A DNA stretch of 64,000 nt from contig NZ_NPDX01000001.1 of NCBI RefSeq assembly GCF_002811945.1, positions 248,001-312,000 on the forward strand. The letters are read 5' to 3'. The stretch is from Leptospira harrisiae. Its GTDB lineage: Bacteria > Spirochaetota > Leptospiria > Leptospirales > Leptospiraceae. Made by a program: the position numbers and the translations under genes. The notes beneath the pieces were generated by a model. That model was not told where the DNA came from and made no database searches. It worked only from the letters and a program-made list of their open reading frames with translations. Below are positions 26,322-35,446 of this stretch, one piece after another (position 1 is the stretch's first letter; every line of letters begins with the position of its first letter).

Positions 26322-28784
26322 TTATTTTGATTTTTGTTTTTTCAGAATTTCGTTATAAGTATTTAATAAATTTTCTATATAAAATGGTTTTCCAATAAAC
26401 CCATCCATTCCCACTGCAAAACACCTTTCTTTGTGTTCGTCAAGTACATGTGCGGTAACAGCTAAGATGATAATTTTAGCTTGTTTTGATTTTTCTAATT
26501 CTCTGATTTGCAAAGTGGCTTCAAATCCATCCATCACTGGCATTTCACAGTCCATAAGAATCAGATCATATTTATTTTTTTGAAATAATTGTACTGCCAC
26601 TTCTCCGTTTTCAGCAACATCGAAGTTTATATTATATTTTCTTAAGAGCCCTCCAATTACCTTTTGATTTAAAATATTATCTTCCACTATCAGAAACTTT
26701 TGGTTTATAAACAACGATTCGATCGATGAAGATTGGATTCTTGGTGATTCAAAGGTATCGTTTATACTGGAAAAAATAGGATTTTCATAAGGCAAGTGAC
26801 ACCAGAATAAACTTCCTTTGTTTATTTGACTTTTGACCCCAATCGTTCCACCCAGTAACGATGCCAGTCGTTCAGAGATTGCAAGTCCAAGGCCAGTCCC
26901 ACCATACTTTCGTGAGGTGGATGCATCTGCTTGTGAAAATTTGTTGAATATAAAGTTTAATTTTTCGTTGGGAATACCAATTCCCGAATCTTCTACCTCG
27001 ATCCGAATCCACTCGTTTTGTTTTTTAAGGCGAAATATAACAAATCCAATTTCGGTAAATTTGATAGCATTCCCCAGTAAATTAAAAATTATCTGTCGGA
27101 TTCTACCTGGATCAGAATATATAAATTCTGGGACGTCCTTGTCAATTTCTAGTTTTAACTCTATGGATTTGGATTTCGATTCAATTGATAATAAATTAAA
27201 AATTTCAGTGACTGTACTTCGGATATCGAATTTAATTTTTTCGATTTTCATTTTTCCAGATTCTATTTTTGAAAAATCAAGAATATCATTCAGGATGATC
27301 AGTAAGGATTGGCCTGCAGATCCAATTGTTTCTACAAGAGACTTTTGTTCTTCATTCAGGTTTGTTTTGAAAAGAATTTGAGTGATGCCAATTACACCAT
27401 TCAGTGGTGTTCTAATTTCATGGCTCATGGATGCCAAAAATTCTGACTTGGCTCGGTTTGCAATTTCTGCAGAATCTTTTGCACGTTCTAATTCTTTTTG
27501 AATTTCTTTCGTTAATCCAATGTCAGTTGAAATACCGCAAAGCGCATAAATTTCTCCCGTTTGGTTTCTTAATGGAATTTTGACTGTTAAAAATGAATAT
27601 GTTTTGTTATCAGACCGGTTATGAATTTCCTCTTCCGCATGCAAAGTTTTACCTTCAAATAAAACTGATCTGTCATTGTTTATTATGATTTTTGCAGTCT
27701 CCTTTTCTAAAAATTTTTCATCCGTTTTGCCTAGAATCTCTTCTAGTGGGTATCCAAAAAGACTACAGACTTGTTGGTTCGCAAATAAATATCTTCCGTT
27801 TGTGTCCTTTAAATAAATACAAGCGGATACATTGTCTAGAATATCTCTAAGTTTTGATTCACTTTCTATTAGTCGTTGTTTGGTGGATTCTCCTTCTTTG
27901 TGTAACTCTTGTAATCTTTTTTGTGTTATATTTAAACTATCTAATATGGAATTTTTGATTAACGTTGGTTTGATTTTTCCTGAAAAATTTCCTTCTCCTA
28001 AAAGTGAGATCCTTCGAAACGCATCATCAACACTTCCACCTATGATAGCCACAAGAGATCTATGAGTCAAAAATAAACTTAAAGCAAAAAAGACACCTGC
28101 AATAATAAAGATCGTCTTTAACATAAAAACTTTACTTTTTGCATCTTGGATGGCTTTTGTTGTCCGATCGTTTAACTGGTAGTATAAGTCATTAATTGGT
28201 TTCATAATTTCCGATTTGGCCCGGAGATAGTTATCATCAAATAATAAGTTAATCGCGCGTGGATTAGATTTTAATCCAGTTTTCATATCTCTTTCAACAA
28301 TAGACATTGCTTCAAATTCAATTTTTGTTAATTGGTCCGATTTGGTTTTTGATTTTGATAATAATAAAAAATCCGACTCAATGAAATTTGCTTTTTTCAT
28401 TATATCGTAAATGCTGATTCTTTCGCCTACTTCTGAAGGAGGTGGAAGTTTGTCTGCTATGACAAAGTCCCAATAAGCGTAACCATATCCAGGTGGTCTT
28501 GGACGATCCCCATTTCGTATGTCCAAAATCATTTGGAAATATTTTTTATATTTGGGATCTCTTTGGATGACATACAAACGAACTAAGTTTGTAAGTTGGT
28601 CTGATGATTGTCTGAGTTCATTTGCAATGCGCAAAGAGTGGTATCGATTTTCCTCCGCTTCATCGATGTTTCGTTCACTGGCAGTATAAAATAAAAAAGC
28701 AATGGTAACAAAAACAAAAAGAATAATGTTCGAAAGCAAGTATGGATACAACTTGCCTCTGTTCGTCCAAATTCTTGCCGGCAT
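26322..28784 (-). CDS. Hybrid sensor histidine kinase (TM-sensor-TM-PAS-HisKA-HATPase-REC)
   Basis: Inner-membrane sensor of 820 aa. Two membrane segments (about 14-33 and 221-240) bound a periplasmic helical sensor. A HAMP-like linker, a PAS domain (about 310-425), HisKA with H455 in SMSHEIRTPLNG, and HATPase_c with NAIKF, DSGIGI and GGTGLGL follow. A C-terminal receiver has D745 (LILMDCEMPVMDG) and acidic E701/D702. No Hpt or separate regulator is adjacent, so its output partner is unknown. It converges with the ABM-like gene, 11 bp apart. Confidence 0.92.
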   Translation of the reverse strand: MPARIWTNRGKLYPYLLSNIILFVFVTIAFLFYTASERNIDEAEENRYHSLRIANELRQSSDQLTNLVRLYVIQRDPKYKKYFQMILDIRNGDRPRPPGYGYAYWDFVIADKLPPPSEVGERISIYDIMKKANFIESDFLLLSKSKTKSDQLTKIEFEAMSIVERDMKTGLKSNPRAINLLFDDNYLRAKSEIMKPINDLYYQLNDRTTKAIQDAKSKVFMLKTIFIIAGVFFALSLFLTHRSLVAIIGGSVDDAFRRISLLGEGNFSGKIKPTLIKNSILDSLNITQKRLQELHKEGESTKQRLIESESKLRDILDNVSACIYLKDTNGRYLFANQQVCSLFGYPLEEILGKTDEKFLEKETAKIIINNDRSVLFEGKTLHAEEEIHNRSDNKTYSFLTVKIPLRNQTGEIYALCGISTDIGLTKEIQKELERAKDSAEIANRAKSEFLASMSHEIRTPLNGVIGITQILFKTNLNEEQKSLVETIGSAGQSLLIILNDILDFSKIESGKMKIEKIKFDIRSTVTEIFNLLSIESKSKSIELKLEIDKDVPEFIYSDPGRIRQIIFNLLGNAIKFTEIGFVIFRLKKQNEWIRIEVEDSGIGIPNEKLNFIFNKFSQADASTSRKYGGTGLGLAISERLASLLGGTIGVKSQINKGSLFWCHLPYENPIFSSINDTFESPRIQSSSIESLFINQKFLIVEDNILNQKVIGGLLRKYNINFDVAENGEVAVQLFQKNKYDLILMDCEMPVMDGFEATLQIRELEKSKQAKIIILAVTAHVLDEHKERCFAVGMDGFIGKPFYIENLLNTYNEILKKQKSK

Positions 28785-28859
28785 GGCAAAAGATTAAGGA
28801 TTTAGTAGCAATGGTAAACAAAAATATTGGCTACGGCTCTAATTATAAATTGAAGAGAT

Positions 28860-29528
28860 TTAGGTTTTTCCTTCCATATAAGCTTGTAGCTCTTGTTGTA
28901 AACCTTCTGGAAGACTTAGTCCGCGAGCTCGAATCCTTTCATTGTATTTGTTAAAAGACATTCTATGTTGGTTGGTATTGAGGTAACCTTCTAATGCTAC
29001 GGCTGCCCAAGGCATAATTTCTTTCACAAAATCATGATTTTCTTCCAGCTGATCACAAAACGGGATAAACAAAGGTCGATTGACCGGCCTACCAATGTTT
29101 CGATAAAATAATAAACAATATAAGGTCTCATCGCCAAGGACGGATTCTGTTCGAATTTTTTCTTCTACATATTTTAAATTAATTGTATCCAGATAATCAA
29201 TGTTAAATGTTTCTGGTGCCAATCTTTTTAATACGAATTTAGAAATCTCTGCTTTTACAAAAGACAAATTAGTGCAATGATTAGGACAACAACTTTGGTC
29301 TTTGTGCAGGTCGCATTCCAAAAGCAAAATACAATCGACATCGGAAGTTGGATCGACAATTCCGAAGTTGATTGATCCTAAAAGTTCCAAGCCAACCTCA
29401 TAACCTTTGCGCGACAACTCCTGAGTGGCAAGTCGAAATGCCTGCATACGTTTTAGGGCATATTTTGTATCATAATTTCGGTATTTGTTTTTTAGGACGA
29501 GATACCTTTCGACAATGTTTTTTGACAT
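28860..29528 (-). CDS. Nucleotidyltransferase-fold protein with Cys/His insert, 222 aa
   Basis: Residues 50-66 match the pol-beta nucleotidyltransferase signature: GS at 51-52, then D64-V-D66. Directly after the second aspartate comes an unusual Cys/His cluster (C72, H75, C80, C81, H84, C85) that could bind a metal. The rest is helical, with LGDETLYCLLFYR and MPWAAVALEGYL blocks. The ATG at 29528 is preferred over a start at 29666 because the extra residues look non-coding and cross the divergent gene's upstream region. Substrate unknown. Confidence 0.7.
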   Translation of the reverse strand: MSKNIVERYLVLKNKYRNYDTKYALKRMQAFRLATQELSRKGYEVGLELLGSINFGIVDPTSDVDCILLLECDLHKDQSCCPNHCTNLSFVKAEISKFVLKRLAPETFNIDYLDTINLKYVEEKIRTESVLGDETLYCLLFYRNIGRPVNRPLFIPFCDQLEENHDFVKEIMPWAAVALEGYLNTNQHRMSFNKYNERIRARGLSLPEGLQQELQAYMEGKT

Positions 29529-29703
29529 ATGAGATCCAGTTCTGCTGGTCGATTGCCTACAGTGAACGCCAGTCATTCCAAATATACAACACCTTTTGGT
29601 TGTTAAAAATTGATTTTTCGCCGATAGTAATATCAGGGAACTATGGCCATTGATGCAGCGGGACAAGGCCCCAAGCGGTCTGGGAAGGGAAAATATTAAA
29701 AAT

Positions 29704-31803
29704 ATGGAAACTTACTTTCTTTGGAAACTGGGTGAAATTGGTGACTCAGTGAAAAAGGTAAGTCGGTTACTTTTTTCGCCCAGTTACCTTTTGCACTCCC
29801 ATTCCATTGTAACCCGAATTCTTTTCCTAGTCCTCTGGTCACATTTTGGTTCCGGGAATCTTTTTGCGGGAGAAGAGGATCGGAGAAACCCCTTATCTGG
29901 ACTCTATTTATCCCCTTTACAAGTAATTTCGACCGAAGAAATCCAAACATTGGATTCTGAAAAACGGATCCCCATTGATGAAGATTCGGGAATTGCCCTT
30001 CGAGACGAACCCAAAGCAGTCGATCCCAATGCACAGGATGTGCCCGTAGTTCCTGGCGCTGATATTCCAGTTGATGTTGGTCTTGAATCTGGACCAAAGA
30101 ATTTAGAAACTAAGATTCGTGAGGCGGAAGGTCTTCTCAAACGTTATTATAGTCAGTTTATTGAAGAAAAGAGGATATGGGAAGATAGAGAAAAGGGTAA
30201 TGTATATAATTCACGGACGGAGATGAATGACATTCGCCTTTTGTTATGGCAAAGTACTCATAAAAATTCTGAAACTTATATTGTTCGAGATTCACCAGTA
30301 TTATATAATTTACACATAAGACTTGCTAGGTTGTTTGTTGAGTCTGAAAAATTTGCTCCTGCATTACGTCATTACTTAGCTGCATTTCGATACCATCCAT
30401 TAGAAATGACAGAAGAAGGGTTTCGAAATGGTGAGTGGCAAAAAGAGGATATCCTTGGATATGATTCATCTTCTGCAAAGGAACATGATCGATTGTATAA
30501 CGAATGGAAATTAGCAGAACAAAAACTAAAAAAAACAAAAGATGAAATTCATATTAAAGAAAGTAATTGGATCAGAGAAGGAAAAAATTTATCTGATTTG
30601 ATTCCTCAATCAAAGATTTGGAAAGAGGATGTTCGTATCGCAGAAGAAAATAGGAAATTTAGCAAACAAAAGTATGATGACTCTGTGAATCTCAGGTATC
30701 AGGCTTATCTTAATAAACGAAAACAAGTTGAATCCAATGATTTATATGCATTTGCAAATGTTGTTAAAAAATTAGAAGATGATAACAAAGAAAGACTTAA
30801 AATTGTTAACAAACTTGGTACTGCTGGTAAAGGGATTTATGTTTTGTTTGATTACAAGAGGAATACTGATTTTTTTGCTTACGAACTAATTTTAGAAAGA
30901 GCTTACCGATTATGGAATGAAAATCCGTTGGTTTTGACAGATATTGCAGAACAATATCGTCAAGATGGTAAAAAAGAGAGAGCTGCTGACTTTTTCGAAA
31001 AAGGTTTATTTGAACTTTTAAAAATACAGAATCCATCTGAGGAAGAAAAAGAGAAAATTATTAAATCGAACCTACGTTTGGCTACAATTAATGCTGATTT
31101 AAAACGAAATATCATCGCTGGTCAGTATTATGAAAAATATTTTAATTTATCTTCTGATTCTACTGATAAAACAAGAGTTTCCTATGAAATTGGCGTTTTT
31201 TTCAATTCACAAATTGGTGATCCAGATCGTGCGACTCCATTTTTGGAATATTGGTTGGAACGAAATAGCAAAGACTGGAATCCATCATTGGATGTTGATA
31301 CTGGGCTTACGGAGTTGGAATCAATTGCATATTATTATCTTAGTAAAAAAGACAAAAAACATAAGCGAAATGAATTGGAACGTAACAAACTTAATATTTC
31401 ATTTGCTCAATGGAAAAAGTTAGATGAAAAGTTGGTTTCAGCAGAGAAAGAATTAAAAGATTTAATTGAGAAGAAACAGAATCTTAAAAAAGATTTAATG
31501 GTAACTACTTTAGATGATATTCTATCGCAATATCGTTTGATGGATTTAAAAATTGAGGACCAAGAAGCCGTCATTCGTGTATTGGAAACGAAAAAAAACA
31601 AGGTTCCTTTGATTAAAATTTTGTTTCGATTGGGTGTGTTAGCTGAGGAGTCAAGGGATTTTGTGAAAGCAAAAGAGCATTATGAACGAATCATTAGTGA
31701 AGGTGGGGAAACGGATATACGGGTAGCTCTAAAAGAATTGGAACGTGTAAAACGAATTTTAGAAACAGGAAATATTCAGCCACCCATCAACGAGAGTATT
31801 TGA
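29704..31803 (+). CDS. Exported TPR/coiled-coil protein, about 699 aa
   Basis: A hydrophobic segment with signal-peptide character (TRILFLVLWSHFGSGNLFAG) lies about 40 residues from the start, so the protein is probably exported. The rest is highly charged and helical. TPR-like units occur at about 200-235, 390-470 and 640-680, with a long coiled coil near 570-640 (KLVSAEKELKDLIEKKQNLK). The start is uncertain (29704 ATG, or 29653 in frame). Function unknown; a periplasmic scaffold is likely. The 3' end overlaps the convergent lipoprotein gene by 17 bp. Confidence 0.65.
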   Translation: METYFLWKLGEIGDSVKKVSRLLFSPSYLLHSHSIVTRILFLVLWSHFGSGNLFAGEEDRRNPLSGLYLSPLQVISTEEIQTLDSEKRIPIDEDSGIALRDEPKAVDPNAQDVPVVPGADIPVDVGLESGPKNLETKIREAEGLLKRYYSQFIEEKRIWEDREKGNVYNSRTEMNDIRLLLWQSTHKNSETYIVRDSPVLYNLHIRLARLFVESEKFAPALRHYLAAFRYHPLEMTEEGFRNGEWQKEDILGYDSSSAKEHDRLYNEWKLAEQKLKKTKDEIHIKESNWIREGKNLSDLIPQSKIWKEDVRIAEENRKFSKQKYDDSVNLRYQAYLNKRKQVESNDLYAFANVVKKLEDDNKERLKIVNKLGTAGKGIYVLFDYKRNTDFFAYELILERAYRLWNENPLVLTDIAEQYRQDGKKERAADFFEKGLFELLKIQNPSEEEKEKIIKSNLRLATINADLKRNIIAGQYYEKYFNLSSDSTDKTRVSYEIGVFFNSQIGDPDRATPFLEYWLERNSKDWNPSLDVDTGLTELESIAYYYLSKKDKKHKRNELERNKLNISFAQWKKLDEKLVSAEKELKDLIEKKQNLKKDLMVTTLDDILSQYRLMDLKIEDQEAVIRVLETKKNKVPLIKILFRLGVLAEESRDFVKAKEHYERIISEGGETDIRVALKELERVKRILETGNIQPPINESI

Positions 31804-32329
31804 TAATTTCATCTGTTTGATCACCAGCTAATTCTTGTTCAAGATTTTCCTGTGTATAACCTTCGTCTGGTAATACTCGAAATTTGACTTCATCAACAGT
31901 ATCACCTTCATATACAATTTTAATTAAGTAATCTCCTGTTCGTAAGAGTGAGAACTCATCTCTAATCGCTAACGAATCAGGTTCCGCTCGTTTTTTCTTA
32001 ATATCAATTTCTACATAATCTAATTCATAACGATTGAGTGAGATATAAAAGTCAGTTTCTAAACCAGGATTTCTAGAAAATTGGTAAACATAATGAATCG
32101 TATCAGTTGGAGAGAATATTAGATCATCTCTCATCATTTTATAATCAGTAATGGTTTGGATGTGTTTTTCCAAAACATCCATTTCTTCCATTTTAGTTGT
32201 GGTCCAACCGAATTCACCTTTCGGAACACCGCATTGGATGAGTGCGAATGAGAAAAGGATTGGCAGAAGCGCAAAAAAACGTTTGGAAAAATTCCGAATG
32301 AGGGGAGTTGGAACCGAATTCTGTCTCAT
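31787..32329 (-). CDS. Hypothetical lipoprotein downstream of the pgs genes, 180 aa
   Basis: The signal region ends in lipobox ALIQC near residue 32. The mature part contains DTIHYVYQFSRNPGLETDFYISLN and a beta-rich stretch that does not match a family I know. ATG 32329 gives a normal signal peptide; the frame is open further upstream without a ribosome binding site. It follows the pgsB-pgsC-pgsW-small-membrane-protein string on the same strand (53-bp gap), so it may serve the polymer system at the cell surface. That link is by position only. Confidence 0.65.
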   Translation of the reverse strand: MRQNSVPTPLIRNFSKRFFALLPILFSFALIQCGVPKGEFGWTTTKMEEMDVLEKHIQTITDYKMMRDDLIFSPTDTIHYVYQFSRNPGLETDFYISLNRYELDYVEIDIKKKRAEPDSLAIRDEFSLLRTGDYLIKIVYEGDTVDEVKFRVLPDEGYTQENLEQELAGDQTDEIIKYSR

Positions 32330-32382
32330 CTTAGTTTCATTTTCGACAGAATTTCGAAATTGCATTGTAGGAAATTGAACCT

Positions 32383-32571
32383 TTAGTCTACTATTTTTCC
32401 ACGATCTGAAATGTCCTTTTCCTTTGGTTTGGTCCAAGAGGTTTGGTTTGGTTGTCCTTCCCTCTGTCTGTTTCCAAAATTTTCTGCAATTTTCGCAGGC
32501 AAAATGAGGATACGACTAACCCAACGCAAAATCAAAAAAAGGAGAATCGAAAGGACAATGATTTTCGCCAT
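32383..32571 (-). CDS. Small membrane protein after pgsW, 62 aa
   Basis: One N-terminal membrane helix (IIVLSILLFLILRWVSRIL, about 3-22) is followed by a charged cytoplasmic tail. The ATG at 32571 has GAGG five bases upstream, whereas a longer frame from 32652 lies inside pgsW. The gap to pgsW is 7 bp, so co-transcription is near certain. Small one-helix proteins (PgsE/CapE) assist poly-gamma-glutamate synthases in bacilli; similarity here is in size and layout only, not proven homology. Confidence 0.65.
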   Translation of the reverse strand: MAKIIVLSILLFLILRWVSRILILPAKIAENFGNRQREGQPNQTSWTKPKEKDISDRGKIVD

Positions 32572-32578
32572 AAAAACC

Positions 32579-33712
32579 TCAGCGAGCACGAAGGGATTTG
32601 GGAAGATGCCGATCTTCTTCATTTTCGCCCCAGCCGAGCCTCGTAACACCATACAATCCTACTAGGAGAAAAAGGAAAACGGAAAGATAAAGTAAGGGAC
32701 TATATTCTTCTGAATAAAAAACCCTACCTTCGCCTGGTTTGGGTATTTTTTTAGGAGTTTGGGGAAGCCCAAACTTTCGCGCAAGTGATTCGATTTGAAT
32801 GAAATTGATTACAGGAATTTCTCGTTCCAAGAAGGATTTGATCACAGAGTTGGGTATATGAACTTCCTCTGGCAAATTGGAAATGAGTCCATTTTTGAAA
32901 ACTTGCTTTCCGAGATTTGTTCCAAGGATGGTGGTCCCTCCGCCCACATTGATAAACAGTTTGATCGGTTTATTTTGTGATAATTCATCATACAATTTCA
33001 TTCGTTTTTCGATTGAATCATCAAAATGAGCGGAATCCAACAGTTTAACTTGGTTTCTTTGTAATGCACGATTTAGAAATTCCTTTCCTTCTTTTGATAT
33101 TCCCATAGCTTTATCTTGAATGCCACCTAGCGATGCATAGCTGGAACGAAAGGAAAAAATTCCGGATGTAACAAGTTCTTTTTCCATATCCAACCAAAGC
33201 ATTTGTGGATGATTTGCACCAAATTGTGATGCAGAAGCACTTGAAATAATAATTGGTTTGAGTTTTAACGTCTCTAGCGCAGCAAACAAACAAATGTTTA
33301 GTGCTGGAAAAGAGCCAGATACAGCAACTGCAACAGTATCACCTTCTTCTAGTTTTGCTTTTTTTAGAAATTGAACCATTACTGCTGCAAAGTTCGGATT
33401 AATGGAAGTTTGTTTTGCAGACAATGATCCACTGTTACTTGTCACTGGTGTTAAAAACTCGCCAATCAGTCCTGAGTTGGTTGGGTCTAGTTCTTTATAA
33501 TCAGGTTTTTTATGTTTAAGAAGCTCTGGTTTTAAAATTTGGAATCCACGTTCGGCAAGTTTTGCTGCATGGAGTTTCTTTTTAAAATAAGACTGTTCCT
33601 TTTTTACCTTACATGTTTCGATTAAGAGAAGTCCCAGAATTCCAAGTATCGCTAATAAAAAAAGAGCAATACGAGAATGTTTCCATGGAGACCAATAAAT
33701 TTTAGTCATCAT
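32579..33712 (-). CDS. pgsW: Poly-gamma-glutamate system protein (PgsW-like)
   Basis: Membrane-anchored protein of 377 aa found with poly-gamma-glutamate genes (TIGR04332 type). One helix at about 14-32 and one near the C-terminus (LLYLSVFLFLLVGLYG, about 340-356) flank a soluble domain with GDTVAVAVSGSFPALN and INVGGGTTILGTNLG, which look like nucleotide- or sugar-binding glycine turns. Its ATG overlaps the pgsC stop by 4 bp. The biochemical role of this family is not established. Confidence 0.75.
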   Translation of the reverse strand: MMTKIYWSPWKHSRIALFLLAILGILGLLLIETCKVKKEQSYFKKKLHAAKLAERGFQILKPELLKHKKPDYKELDPTNSGLIGEFLTPVTSNSGSLSAKQTSINPNFAAVMVQFLKKAKLEEGDTVAVAVSGSFPALNICLFAALETLKLKPIIISSASASQFGANHPQMLWLDMEKELVTSGIFSFRSSYASLGGIQDKAMGISKEGKEFLNRALQRNQVKLLDSAHFDDSIEKRMKLYDELSQNKPIKLFINVGGGTTILGTNLGKQVFKNGLISNLPEEVHIPNSVIKSFLEREIPVINFIQIESLARKFGLPQTPKKIPKPGEGRVFYSEEYSPLLYLSVFLFLLVGLYGVTRLGWGENEEDRHLPKSLRAR

Positions 33713-34173
33713 AATGTTTCTAACTCTGTACCTAAAAGAAAAATAAGGAGAATTTTTACAAATATCGAAGCAAGGATCAGAACAGAAGTTGTTTCTAATA
33801 CACCTTGCCTTTCATACCAAATAGCAATGAGTCCAGGAATGATAAATCCAATTCCTCTTACTTCTGAAAGATATCCGATATCTATATCTGGTAGAATTTG
33901 ATAATTAAGGAGATATCCAAAAAAATAACCAAATAACAGTATGAAGACGACTTTTCTTTTCCCGAAAATAAGTAAAAAATTAGATAAAACTTCAACACAA
34001 ATATAAGAGAGCAATGCGATGAGGAAGGTAAGAGCAATGTTTTTTGGATGATTCAATGAAATCGCGAGATATCCTGGGACTACAAGGCCTGTTCCAAGAA
34101 TGCCAAACAACTCAGAAAATACTAAGCTTACTACAAGGCTAAGCCCGATGGAAAGAGGAAGAATTTCATTCAT
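33709..34173 (-). CDS. pgsC: Poly-gamma-glutamate synthase membrane subunit PgsC/CapC
   Basis: Integral membrane partner of PgsB, 154 aa with about five hydrophobic helices. The N-terminal SLVFSELFGILGTGLVVPGY and the RGIGFIIPGLIAIWYERQG block are typical of PgsC/CapC, including the paired glycine-proline turns. It overlaps pgsB by 8 bp and pgsW by 4 bp, so the three are translated from one message. Confidence 0.88.
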   Translation of the reverse strand: MNEILPLSIGLSLVVSLVFSELFGILGTGLVVPGYLAISLNHPKNIALTFLIALLSYICVEVLSNFLLIFGKRKVVFILLFGYFFGYLLNYQILPDIDIGYLSEVRGIGFIIPGLIAIWYERQGVLETTSVLILASIFVKILLIFLLGTELETL

Positions 34174-35362
34174 TCGTATATTCCGACCTGTTTTTTAAAT
34201 ATAATGATAAGTCCATTCCAAGACCAACTATATTACCAATTCCAAATACCAAAGATTGTTTTGGCAGAATAGAAAGTAAAGATTCAAATATTCCATCTAA
34301 ACTTAAATGTTCCCAAACAAAGATGGGTATATCTTTGTTTGAGTATGTTTTTAAATATTTAAAAGCTAGGGAAGTAGATGTTCCAATTAATATAACTGCT
34401 TCATATCCATCCCAATGAGCAAATTCCTTTGCAAGTTGTCGACTTCGTTCTGGCCGATCTTCCCTAGTATGAAACAGAATGTAACGTTTATTGAATTGTG
34501 GATATCGTTCTATAACAGAAGACCAAATAAGTTTTGTGCTATTTGGATCATTTGCTGCCATAGCATTTGCATAGATAAATTCTTTCCCAAAAAAATGAAT
34601 GGGAGATACTGACAAAGCTCCAGGATCTGGATTAACTTTCCACATCGCTTCTAATGCACTTTGTCTATCTACACCTAATAATTCACAGACCTTCAAGGCT
34701 ATTGAAACATTTTCTTTGTGTTCCCAATAAGAAAATTTTGCCATCTCTTCATCTGAAATTGTTTGAACGTTTTCATCTTTTAATAAAATTGCCTTTGATT
34801 TTCTATCTTCACATACGTTATTTATAAATGGTTCAAATTCAGTTGGACCTGTGACAAGAGTTCCATTGACTGGACAAGTAGATAACAATGATTTTGCGAC
34901 ATCTGACAAATTTGGCCCCATCACTTCAAGATGATCTTCCCTAATATTTGTAATCACTCCAATATTTGATTTTAAAATCTGGCCCTCGCTCGCCCATTGG
35001 TAACGAGGCTCTAGAGCCATACATTCAAAAACAACGATTTCTGCTTTTTCACGAGCAGCCTTTTTTAGAATTTTAATTTGTTCTAAAATGGATGGTTTGC
35101 CAAACCTAGAGATAGATTCTTCTGAACCGTCTGGGAAAATCATACGTGCCATTGTTCCAGTTGTTTTTGCAAAAACAGACATTCCCGTGGCAGTAAGTCC
35201 TGATCGTATAAGTCTTGTTACGCTAGATTTTCCTCTGGTTCCATTGACGTGGATACGGTGTTTGAATTTTTTTAACGTCCGTATATGTAAGATGTATTCA
35301 AAAGTATAATAAAGAATTAAAACTAGAATAATGAGGAAAAATAGAAAAGCGTTTGGTTTCAT
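34166..35362 (-). CDS. pgsB: Poly-gamma-glutamate synthase PgsB/CapB
   Basis: ATP-dependent amide ligase, related to Mur ligases, that polymerises glutamate through its gamma-carboxyl. The 398-aa protein has an N-terminal membrane anchor (about 5-25), the ATP-binding loop NGTRGKSS at 40-47, VITNIREDHLEVMG mid-protein and a DRPERSR block near the C-terminus, all matching PgsB/CapB. It is the first gene of the pgs operon; 84 bp separate it from the divergent SpoIIE gene. Whether the polymer is released or surface-bound cannot be told, because no capA, capD or pgsA is in view. Confidence 0.9.
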   Translation of the reverse strand: MKPNAFLFFLIILVLILYYTFEYILHIRTLKKFKHRIHVNGTRGKSSVTRLIRSGLTATGMSVFAKTTGTMARMIFPDGSEESISRFGKPSILEQIKILKKAAREKAEIVVFECMALEPRYQWASEGQILKSNIGVITNIREDHLEVMGPNLSDVAKSLLSTCPVNGTLVTGPTEFEPFINNVCEDRKSKAILLKDENVQTISDEEMAKFSYWEHKENVSIALKVCELLGVDRQSALEAMWKVNPDPGALSVSPIHFFGKEFIYANAMAANDPNSTKLIWSSVIERYPQFNKRYILFHTREDRPERSRQLAKEFAHWDGYEAVILIGTSTSLAFKYLKTYSNKDIPIFVWEHLSLDGIFESLLSILPKQSLVFGIGNIVGLGMDLSLYLKNRSEYTNE

Positions 35363-35446
35363 CTGAATTTTTCGGGATGATACATTTCCTTCAAGGGAAT
35401 GTCATTTGATTGTAACTCAAATCTGAGAAGATTCACGTAGTTTTCT

